From contig JAJEKB010020635.1 of NCBI GenBank assembly GCA_022393335.1, positions 793,559-857,558 on the forward strand: a stretch of 64,000 nt of DNA, read 5' to 3'. The stretch is from Macrotrachela quadricornifera. Taxonomy: Eukaryota > Rotifera > Eurotatoria > Philodinida > Philodinidae. The notes below the pieces were generated by a model, which worked only from the letters and a program-made list of their open reading frames with translations, was not told the origin of the DNA and ran no database searches. Position 1 is the stretch's first letter. Each line of letters opens with the position of its first letter. A program made the translations under genes and the position numbers. Of the stretch, positions 11,135 to 20,857 are shown one piece after another.

Positions 11135-12436
11135 TCAGCAGTATGTAGAAATTCTGTTATACGTACAAGATGTTTGTGATCTTGATCTATTATCTTGCTT
11201 TTGATATATAAATCGAACGATATCTGGTACGATAAATCTGAGTGCTAGAACTAAACCACCAAGTAAACTGATAATTTTTGTTAAAACATACACGAAGTCA
11301 TGTCGTTCCACTTTTAAATAAGTACATACAATAGGTGCACATTGTGCATAATATTTTTCATATGAAATATTTGTTATCCATTCTTCAACCATTAGTTCAT
11401 TTACTATATCTTTTACAATAGAATTTGGTTTAAAACGACTATAATATGATGTATACATAGCTGTAAAATTTTCATTAGTAGATAAATATGATAGAAGTTT
11501 ATTCAAACATGTTTGATTATAAAAACATTGAAGTGTTGATTGAAGTATTGAATCCATTGGCATACAGCCTGCAGAAAATCCATCAATTTTCATTAGTATC
11601 GATATGTTATTACTGAAAATCGAATCAATAAGAGATTGTTCAAAATCATTGAAAATATCCGATGGTACTCGACAGTTAACATTAATTTGACAATCACAAT
11701 AAGAATCATTCGAAACATTATATATCATATAATCTGCTACTTGCAGAGATGCACTAATAGCTTGAACATACACAAAATGCATATTTGTCTGCAAAGCTGA
11801 AAAAAGTTGATTACCAATGATCATTTTACGAACAAATTCTAATTGTTTTACAAATGTATCAGCTGTTGATAATTGAATTTGTTCAATTATAGACTGTGCT
11901 TGTGATTGAACAACGGACTGAGATAAAATATATGGACTGATCATTAACATCATATTAAATGAAGCAAAATTTTGAAGCACTCTTGCTTTTGTTAGTTGAC
12001 AAAGGCTAGCTAATGCACGAAATTGAGCAGTACCAATAGCACGAAAATCTGCTGGATAAAAATATGTGGAATTTGAACCATAAAAAATAGCTTTAATCCA
12101 TCGATCAGAAACAAAATCACTTGAACAAACTTGATGAAACTTGGCATGAACTGATACAAATTGACCATATGATAAAGATATTTGAGAGCATGGACATTGA
12201 GCATCCGGAGATAGTGCTTCAAATTGATCTATAGTTGGATAGTGAATAGTGATATTACTTGTGTGTGGTGTTAACCATAGAGCAAGAATAAGAATGAGTA
12301 GAATTACTGTAAAAATAATAATACAGAGTCGAGTCGCGATTATATTTGAACGCTGTTCAAGTTCATTGTGTTGATTATTAGGATTGGAGGATTGAAAGAA
12401 ATTAAGATTGAGAATATAATTTTTGAGATTAGTCAT
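11135..12436 (-). CDS. Cys-rich two-pass membrane protein, single module
   Basis: Complete 433-residue frame. It has an N-terminal cytoplasmic segment (MTNLKNYILNLNFFQ), membrane helix about 34-54 (LCIIIFTVILLILILALW), a Cys-rich ectodomain with many NxS/T sequons, and a C-terminal helix near 390-412. Diagnostic motifs shared with both modules of the upstream neighbour are QCPCSQISLSYGQF, QVCSSDFVSDRWI, GCMPMDSILQSTLQCFYNQT and YYAQCAPIVCTY. The two genes therefore come from one ancestral gene, and the neighbour has been doubled internally. The ATG at 12436 follows a pyrimidine-rich acceptor-like TTTTTATTCAG, so a further 5' exon is possible. Function unknown; the arrangement suggests a cell-surface protein. 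Confidence 0.75.
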   Translation of the reverse strand: MTNLKNYILNLNFFQSSNPNNQHNELEQRSNIIATRLCIIIFTVILLILILALWLTPHTSNITIHYPTIDQFEALSPDAQCPCSQISLSYGQFVSVHAKFHQVCSSDFVSDRWIKAIFYGSNSTYFYPADFRAIGTAQFRALASLCQLTKARVLQNFASFNMMLMISPYILSQSVVQSQAQSIIEQIQLSTADTFVKQLEFVRKMIIGNQLFSALQTNMHFVYVQAISASLQVADYMIYNVSNDSYCDCQINVNCRVPSDIFNDFEQSLIDSIFSNNISILMKIDGFSAGCMPMDSILQSTLQCFYNQTCLNKLLSYLSTNENFTAMYTSYYSRFKPNSIVKDIVNELMVEEWITNISYEKYYAQCAPIVCTYLKVERHDFVYVLTKIISLLGGLVLALRFIVPDIVRFIYQKQDNRSRSQTSCTYNRISTYC

Positions 12437-15400
12437 CGCCTGAATAAAAATAAAAAGTTACTATTTTACATTGGCTGTACCTATGTAATGGTTTAAAATA
12501 TGCACTAATAGAAAGTGAAACTTGTTCATTTCTATTGTAGGATTCAATGCAATAACGATAAAAACTAAACTGCTCGCAGAAGATTGTGCAAGTTTTGTTA
12601 GTGTTATCTAGTAGTAAGAACAAAAAATTTAAAAATACCGAGTGTCTGTTATATATGACAATATGTTGAAAACAGTATAACATATTCTTCTAAAATATCT
12701 AATTGTGTTTCTAGTGGAGAGCTCACGGAAACAAACGATTCTTTAGCAGCATTGCAAGAAAAATCTGTTTTAATCGAAAATAAGGACAGTAACACATCTA
12801 ATTAATCTAGAACATCACATTCACAATACCCATTCATCGGAAGAATTACGACGATAGACAGATGTTCGCGGACACTCTGTCGTAACCTTAGGAGTTGATA
12901 TCCATAACAAAAAAAAATGTTGATCCTTGTAGACTATTTATTCAAAATTTCTACTTCAGACGATTCCAAGCAAAGCAGTTTCTCCAAACCTCGGTTTGTA
13001 TTTGACATAGACCAGCCAGTGAGGTCATGAGTGCCCTAGTGCGCCATCGGATTTAGTAGGCTTCCAATTTATAATGTCCTTCCTCCGATCATCCAATGAT
13101 ACTTGTTCTCCCAAAAACTCAAATCCTATTGGTACTTTTTTCTCGAAAACTTGTAGGTACATATATTGTGCTTGCTCAATAATTCTTTGATATTATCGAA
13201 TATTGCAATCTCATTGGCCATATATATAGACGGACCAATTGCAGATGGAGGATCGATGTTTTTTCGTCAAACAGTAGTCGGGAACCATCTCCTGAATGAG
13301 AGGTTGATTTCTGAAAGTTTTTGTTGTATTTTACCCGTACCGTGTCTAAATACATGGAGAACAGACAAACTTTCTTCTTTATATGTGTAGATTAGTCGAA
13401 AGCAATATTACAAGCCTAATATTTTTCTGACAACAGATAATATCTGTAACCATAGACAGAAAATTTGTCTCTCTCAGAATTCTTTTTTCAATTACTTGAA
13501 CTTCCTGTGTATATTAACTAGTCATAATACTAGAGAGTTGTGGGTCTGATTCGGGCCCATATTCGAATCCGATGAGATTGGGATCTGGATCCGTATCCAA
13601 AAGAACGTGAACCCGTAGCTCCCTATGCAAGGTCGGTGTATATCACTGTGCAGGCAGCCTCCTATTGGATGGATGATTCAAGACGAATCGTATATCTGGT
13701 AGTGTCGAGACTCGAGTAGTGTCTTAGAGATATATATCAAACAACTTAAGTAGACAATCACGGCGATCATAATAAATTTGTAATTATAAGTCATCTTAGA
13801 AAACCATATATATATATATTCCTGATGATAGATAATTCTTTTGAATCGATTTATTTTATACATATTTTTAAATAGACTTGTTGCTGTGCTGGACGCGACA
13901 GCAATGAAGCTAACTAGTAATACAATATAGCTTGATATCATTGTATAGATGAATATAAAAGTGAATATTTCTCAACGACATTGATAATATTTTCTGATTA
14001 TCGATTTGTACGGATTATTTGTGACGGTGTATATTTTTTATTATTATTATAGAACAATAGAGATGGAATTAAGAATGATTTGAAAGAAGAGTACGTTTTA
14101 CAGATAAGACTATTTATTGTGTAATTTTCAATGCTTTGATATTCCATTTGATCAAAGTTTTTAATGTTACTACCTTAATTGAAGAGATTTGAATACATTT
14201 TCAATATTGGCGTGAGAAGAAATCAGAAAATTTCATAAGGCCTATCTTACAATAATTTCCGAAAATCTACTTGAAGAAATGAACAAATTTATCACTCGTC
14301 TAAGAAGCCTTCGGGTTAGGTTGCAAGCCAAGTAGTCTATTTTGCCTTGGTTCGGCACCCAGGCAAGACCATTAGAAAAACAAGTAATTCGTTGGCAACT
14401 TTAGTATAAATGGATTAGTTCTCATCAAAAGAGTTTAAGAAGGTTGAAAGTTTAATAAAAAGATATTATTATCACCCTCAACAATAAACATAATCCACTG
14501 AACAATCACAGCATTTCTTGATACACATAATATTATGCAAAATAACTTAAACTGCAATTTCCAATATTGATTATAGCCTATGAATCCATCTTTTTATTTC
14601 TTACCTTATTCACAATAAATGTATACAATATAAATTTGAAATTATTTTGTATAATTTACGTTAATGTAAATGTGATGACAACATTTTTTTAAAATTCTGT
14701 AAAGTAATAAAGAGTACAAATTAAAGGGTAGAATTTTAAGTTTAATATATCTATGGTATATAGAAATATAGAAACCTTCAAACATCTTTTGCTGACATAT
14801 ATGCCTTAAGAAATAAATGGACAATGAATTGAAAGTTCGAAACTTGGTCCCTTTCTATTAATTATGAGCAGAAAAGTATTTCACTCATATCTTAACATAA
14901 AACTAATAAGATAAAATAAGTTTCTGTCTATTAAACTCATCAAAATCTACAAGTAAATCTTTGTTAAACTATTATTTAATCATCGAATATTATATCAGAA
15001 AGATACCGACCTTTTATCTAAATTACGCTGATAATGTAGCAATCTTGAAAAAACAACAAATAATTCTGTTATTTTCCTTTATATCTAGTTAATAATGAAA
15101 TGTAGAAACAAAAAAAAACAACTAATTATATTTAATAGAAACTTATTTAATATGAACGTTAGAGATATTCTGTTATCAACAATGTTTCTTTCCAACCGAG
15201 CATGAAATTATTTTACTATGAAAAAATATGATAAATTACAAAAAAAAGCCATTATCAAACGATATAATTACTGGTTTTTTTAAATTCTCTAAGACGATTG
15301 ACGTTAATTTATTTTTACAAGAAAAAATGTTTATTTACAGTAGTAATTTGAAATTGTAAAAAGAATAGAATATATTTCAAAAAAGAAGTAGGTTATAAAT

Positions 15401-17044
15401 TATATTTTGAGAACAAAGTATATCAACTGATGTAAAGTCAGAACGACGCAAAAAAAAATATGATGAAATATTTATATAAACGCTTTGGTGAGTGCAAATA
15501 AACGATAATTGAAATATTTAAGAAAAAAACAAACGCCTACAGTACTATAACAAATAAAAAGACTTCATCTAAATAGATAATCTTATTCCTGTTAGATTTA
15601 TGATTCGTAAAAAAAATAATCAAAGATATTCACAATCTCTTATTTATTTAAAAAGTCTACTCGTAATAAGCGAAGGATTCATCATTTCACTCTCTAGTCA
15701 TCTTCAATTGTTTACTAAAAGCAGATAATACATATTCCACATTCAGCTTTATTTTTTGCTCTTTCATTTTTTTATCAATTATCGCCTTGTAATTAATTCA
15801 CAATCTATAATGTGGACTGCTCAACATAGTATAATAAATTCGACCACAATGAGAAAAGAAATATATCAGTCTCAATGATAAACTACGAATAAAAACAGAC
15901 AGTTCTAATAGGATTATTATTGTCTCACAAGCATCTGTTCATATTTCAATCCTTTCTATTGAATCCTGTCATTATGTATTCTTGATTTACAATATGTAAT
16001 ATTCCTTCTCTAGAATTTCTAAGAAAAGTATAGGTAATAAGTTTATCCACATGCAGTTCTATTCAGTACACATTCAATTAATTTGAAACACTATATTATG
16101 ACAATATGATGAATACTAAGACAAGCTAAACTTTTTCTTTATATAATAAAAAAGATGCTTATTTCACTTTGACATATGAATATCATCCAATTAATGACAC
16201 TAATGGTGTTAATTTCATTACACTGTTCATATTTTTTCTATAAAAGTACATACCAATAAAACAACAAGCAGGGAAAAAGCACACATATATCTCCCTGCCC
16301 AAAAGAATGTTTTTAAGATTACGCTAATTGTTGAACAATATTTGTTTACCTCTGTTTTGATTATTTCTGTGGTGTGAATTGTCAATTTTCGACCAAAGAT
16401 CTTTCATTCTCACTTTACAGCATTCTCATGTATTAAATATATTCAGATACAACTCTTCAAATCCAGTTTTATTTTTACAAGAGGAAATAATGGTCTTCAG
16501 TTCATTAGAGTCCAGAGGTATGAGTGCTTAGCTGGTGTAAACTCATTAGTGCTGTGTTCTGTTATGTGCACACAGCAGTAACAAATTTGTACCAGTTGGA
16601 AGTTTTATCAAAAGAACTATTCGAACAGCTATTTTACGAAGAGCTAATATGGAGTTATAACACTTCTATTGGAATCCATTGAAGTCTCGAAGTTTGCAGT
16701 TTTTTCTTTGTATTCTTATCAATATCATGTTTATTATCGATCTTATAAATGATATTCTTGACTAGTAAAGAAGAACAAAGAAGCGATTCTGATCTTTATC
16801 TCTTAGACACATCTCTTCTTCTTATTGTTGATTAGCTCGATAGATACGTCTTTATTGAACTAGCATCACCAATCATAAAAAGTGCCAATGGTAACATGGT
16901 GAAAAGCAAATAAACAGACAAATGCATGGTAATTTTTCTATTTATCACATTCGTTCTATCAGATTTATAGTTGTTTCCTTAGTGATGATGATAATTACGG
17001 AAATGTATTCAAAAATAAAGATTTGATTATCATATATAGCTATG
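12437..17044. other. Long gene-poor region
   Basis: About 4.6 kb, extremely AT-rich from 14400 onward. Open frames at 13166-13390, 13678-13941 and 14642-14824 have no recognisable domain or splice context. Around 13555-13605 there is a small cluster of GAATCCG/GGATC-type simple repeats. I see no RNA gene and no complete mobile element. Confidence 0.5.
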
Positions 17045-17800
17045 GTCTAAGTGTCTTATTTTAGTGTGAGGTATAATCTCCATTTGCTTCAATCAAGTAC
17101 TGTATACGTCTTTTTATACTATCAACTAATGCCTCAGCTAAATTAGTCGACGAATTATTCCAAGGCATTTTTAATGCTTGTTCAAATTCACGAATTGTCT
17201 TTTTCTTTATCGTGTCCTTCATAATCGACCAGACATTTTCTATTGAGTTTTGGTCCGATGAGGAAGATGACCATGGCAGAACTTGAATTTCGTTCTCGTA
17301 CTTCTATTGAATCGCTAAATGGCATCTGTGTTTAGGATTGTTGTCTTCTTGCTGAAACCAACTTACAGGACCTTAAGGAAATTGATCTTCAGTGGTAGGC
17401 AGAAGGCCATCCTCATAGAGATCACGTTTTAAGTCACCCATCAAGTTCTGACTAAAGACAATAAGTCGACCAAAACCTTCTTTCTGAGAAGCAGTCCCCT
17501 ACGTGTAATTTGAGAGGATGCTTAACTGTATGAATAACCTCGGTAATGTCTGGAAATCGCCAAACTTTTCTTCCATGATTATCTCGTTGAAAAGTCTATT
17601 CGTCAGAAAAGATAATATTGTCCCAGTTGTAATACTAATGCTGCTGTGCTCGAGAAAATCACTTTTCGCGATGCACTACCTTGATCAATGGTTTTTTCAA
17701 CGATGGTCTATAACTTCCACCCCTCTCCCGTAAGCAGTTCGAGACATCGTCTGCCGTAACATTCTATACATGTTTGACAATTTTAACGATTTTCGAATCA
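17045..17800 (-). pseudogene. Decayed Tc1/mariner-type transposase (D34E)
   Basis: Read on the minus strand in several frames, this region shows the three catalytic blocks of a Tc1-family DDE transposase. These are NWDNIIFSDE (near 17600), WFQQEDNNPKH (17330-17361) and a diverged WPSxSPDxNPIENxW block ending in SIENVWSIMK (17225-17260). The second Asp (17345-17343) and the Glu (17240-17238) are 35 codons apart, leaving the 34 intervening residues typical of Tc1. Stop codons and frame changes interrupt it, so it is inactive. I could not identify terminal inverted repeats, so the boundaries are approximate. Confidence 0.75.
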
Positions 17801-18011
17801 GTTTATGCCATACGCCAGTAAATTACATACGAAAGATGGCTATACAGAAGGGTGTAAGTCATTTGCATGTTCGTTTCTCATCTTTATTTTATTTTCAAAA
17901 GCATACAAAAAATAAATAAGTATAAAAAGAAAATATCATTCATTCTTTAAATAAGTAATCCCTTTTATCAGTCCCAATAAAAACTTTATCTTTCAATCTC
18001 TTTATCAAAAC

Positions 18012-19922
18012 CTAACTTTTTTTAGGTGAAATTCTTCTTATACTTTTTTCAATATCATTAATATAAACTTGGCTTGATGGTAATGAATGACGAAAGATTT
18101 TAATTGATTTTTCATAATAAGTTAATGCTTGTTGATAATCACCTTTAACTTCATAAACATTAGCAATATTTCGATTTGTCATTGCAATATCAGAATGTTT
18201 AGATGAAAGAGTCTTTTTTGATAAATCTAATGCTTTATGATAATAATCAAGTGCATCAGAATATTTCTTTTTCATTTCATATACTACACCTATATTATTT
18301 AAACATTTAATTATACGAGAATCTTTCTCATTTGAAGTTTTCATTAAAATTTCTAACACTTTTTCATATGATATTATAGCATTTGTATAATCATTTGTTT
18401 TTGCATAAACATTAGCAATATTATTATATAAATCAACAATAATTGGATCATCTATTTTTTGTAATTTTAATAATATATCTAATGATTTTTTATACCATTT
18501 TAAACTTGATATAAAATTTTTTTTCATTTCTCCTACTATTCCAAATGCATAATAACAATGAGGAATATCAGAATGATTATTTGGTAATTGATTAATATAT
18601 CGACGAGAATATTTTTCAGCATGATTTAATTTTCCCATTTGACGAAGAATATGACCAAATCGAAGAAGATTTGTCTCTCCAATTCCTAATATATTTTTCA
18701 TTTGTTCAAAAACTATTTTTAATTTTTTACTATCTGCTGAGCATAAAATCAATCGAATATTCCATATTCCATCTTTACTACGTTCAATTTGATCAATATA
18801 AAAAATCGATCCAATCATAAAAAGTATTTCTTTTTTATTTGAAAAAAAATTTTGTAATTGAATATCATTAAATGATTTCATATTGGACATACGAGGATCA
18901 GCTTGAATTTCAAATAAAATTTTTTCTATATCATTTGAATAATTATTTGAATCAAGATATAAACGAGTTTTTTCTCTATCAATATCTGCTGATAAAAATG
19001 AATTTATTGATATATATTTTCCATATGAATTTTTTAATATTTGAAATTCTTCTTTTGCCATTAATTGACTTCGATAAGCATAAATTGTTTTTGTATATCT
19101 ATTTTCTCCCAATTGATATCCAATATCATGTATAATAAAACGAAATAAATATAATAAATCAATATTTTCTTCTCGTAATGCTTTATTTAATAATCGAGTT
19201 ATAAATGAATATCTAGTATACCACCATATTGATCGTTTAGATGAATAATCTTTTTCAAATTCATTAATTATCATTAATTCATTATAATTATTTTTATAAT
19301 ATTGTTTACAAAAAGAAATAAATTGATTTTTATCATATAATGATGATTTCATTCGAATAAGACAATCAATTAATAATTGTGAATTAATAAAATCATCATT
19401 GAAATTAGTAGATATTTGTTCAGGATCATAAATTTTAATTATTAATGTTTCATCAATTTTCATATGTTGTTGTTGTATATAATCTTTTTGTATTTGTTGA
19501 TAAAGTTCATCTAATCGAACTAATACACCTTTAACCTTAAAATAAATATTAATGTATAAATTTAAAAAAAAATTTTTTTTTACTTTAGTATAATCTTTTG
19601 ACCATTGTTCATTAGCTTTTTTATCAAAACAATAAATATAAATCGAAGAAATTTGTCGTAGATTATTAATTTGTGGTACAATTTGTCGACCAGATCTTCC
19701 GCTAACAATTAAAATAATTCGATCATCTTTTGAAAGATTTTTAATATATTGAAGACATTGACGATCATCATCAAATGTTAATAAATGATTAATTATTGTT
19801 TGTAATTTTTGTTGTGCATGACGATTTTCTGATGAACTATTTACTGATGCATCAAGCCAAATTAAACAATAAGTTTCTAAATTTTCATTAATTTGTGTTG
19901 AATTTGATAAAGCTATAGCCAT
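18012..19922 (-). CDS. ADP-ribosyltransferase domain protein with C-terminal TPRs
   Basis: The frame gives 636 residues in three parts. An N-terminal alpha/beta domain (about 1-140) has Rossmann- or response-regulator-like strands (CLIWLDAS, RIILIVSG, SIYIYCFD). An ART-fold domain follows (about 225-400), then five or so kinesin-light-chain-type TPRs (about 415-625, for example NNIANVYAKTNDYTNAI, NNIGVVYEMKKKYSDAL). ART R-S-E landmarks are Arg284 (YAYRS), Ser311 (NSFLSA) and Glu365 (KKEILFM). The position two before the catalytic-type Glu is Lys363 instead of Glu, so Arg-directed transferase activity is doubtful. A 48-nt intron (19536-19583, GTAAAA...TTTTAAG) is in frame and stop-free; removing it joins DYTK to VKGV, which fits relatives better. 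The protein would be about 620 residues after splicing. No signal peptide, so it is probably cytoplasmic. The substrate is unknown. Confidence 0.8.
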   Translation of the reverse strand: MAIALSNSTQINENLETYCLIWLDASVNSSSENRHAQQKLQTIINHLLTFDDDRQCLQYIKNLSKDDRIILIVSGRSGRQIVPQINNLRQISSIYIYCFDKKANEQWSKDYTKVKKNFFLNLYINIYFKVKGVLVRLDELYQQIQKDYIQQQHMKIDETLIIKIYDPEQISTNFNDDFINSQLLIDCLIRMKSSLYDKNQFISFCKQYYKNNYNELMIINEFEKDYSSKRSIWWYTRYSFITRLLNKALREENIDLLYLFRFIIHDIGYQLGENRYTKTIYAYRSQLMAKEEFQILKNSYGKYISINSFLSADIDREKTRLYLDSNNYSNDIEKILFEIQADPRMSNMKSFNDIQLQNFFSNKKEILFMIGSIFYIDQIERSKDGIWNIRLILCSADSKKLKIVFEQMKNILGIGETNLLRFGHILRQMGKLNHAEKYSRRYINQLPNNHSDIPHCYYAFGIVGEMKKNFISSLKWYKKSLDILLKLQKIDDPIIVDLYNNIANVYAKTNDYTNAIISYEKVLEILMKTSNEKDSRIIKCLNNIGVVYEMKKKYSDALDYYHKALDLSKKTLSSKHSDIAMTNRNIANVYEVKGDYQQALTYYEKSIKIFRHSLPSSQVYINDIEKSIRRISPKKS

Positions 19923-20857
19923 TGTTATTTCGTTTTTATTTGATTAAAATTTGACGAAAATTCGAGGAAAAAATAAACTAAAATATGAGTGTCTTGCGTT
20001 AAATTTACGTTTGTTAGAAAAATATTTTTTCGTCCTTCAGTATGGTTATTTTTATTATTTAAGATTGAGAAGAGAAGAAAAAAAAACAGCTATAAGTTTC
20101 ATGTTGTGTATTGAAGAATGAAAGAAAAGTTTCTTACAGAATGTTTATTCTTGTGTGTCGTTGGGAAGAAAAGAAAAAATAGTAATGATGATAGAATGGG
20201 AAAAAAAACACAAAAAACAAAGTAAGTAAAATTGTCACATGAAGAGTTTAAATTAAATGATGTATTTTATGATAATCGTAGGTTATCACAGGAAGATAAC
20301 AGAATAGGTTTTTTTTGTTTCTTTTTATAAAGAAAAAACAAGGAGATTGAATAGAATTTTCCATTAAATTAATCTTCAAATTTGAGTAAAACTACAAACG
20401 AACTCGGGTGTGTGTGAATGATGTGATCATTCGAAAGAATTGAAATATAAGAATGAATCCCATTACTTATTGAGTTTTTCCAACATAAGATCACCCACAA
20501 TCATCCCATATTTATGCATACCTTTGTCAATAAGTAGGTGTATTTATTGACGAAAGATATAGGTAATTGGGAGTATTACTTGATCGGGAAAAGGACACGC
20601 ATTGAAAATCATCCTTTTTTTCCCTACTATTTCGGGTAATTTACAGTATTTATCGGATCAATTAATCCACCTTTATATACGTACGGTATCAATTTTCGAT
20701 TTGGGTGTGATTGTGGGTGACTCATATCTTTTACAAAAGGAAAATGTCATTAAAAATTCCGAACTAGTTGCACAATCAAAACAAACAGAAGTAAGACAAA
20801 ATTGATACAATAAAATGTAAAATTCTTATATTGTTTTTGGATTGATCTTAATTTATT
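19923..20857. other. No gene recognised
   Basis: AT-rich spacer between the ART-TPR gene start and the 3' end of the NHL gene, probably holding the promoter of the former and the 3' UTR of the latter. The 67-codon frame at 20602-20805 is not supported. Confidence 0.4.

Noticed and set aside
11135..12436. DEG/ENaC channel identity for the Cys-rich membrane family
   Set aside because: Topology is similar but the diagnostic channel motifs are absent, so only a structural resemblance is noted.
14290..14365. Possible tRNA-like GC-rich patch
   Set aside because: No cloverleaf pairing or T-loop sequence could be drawn.
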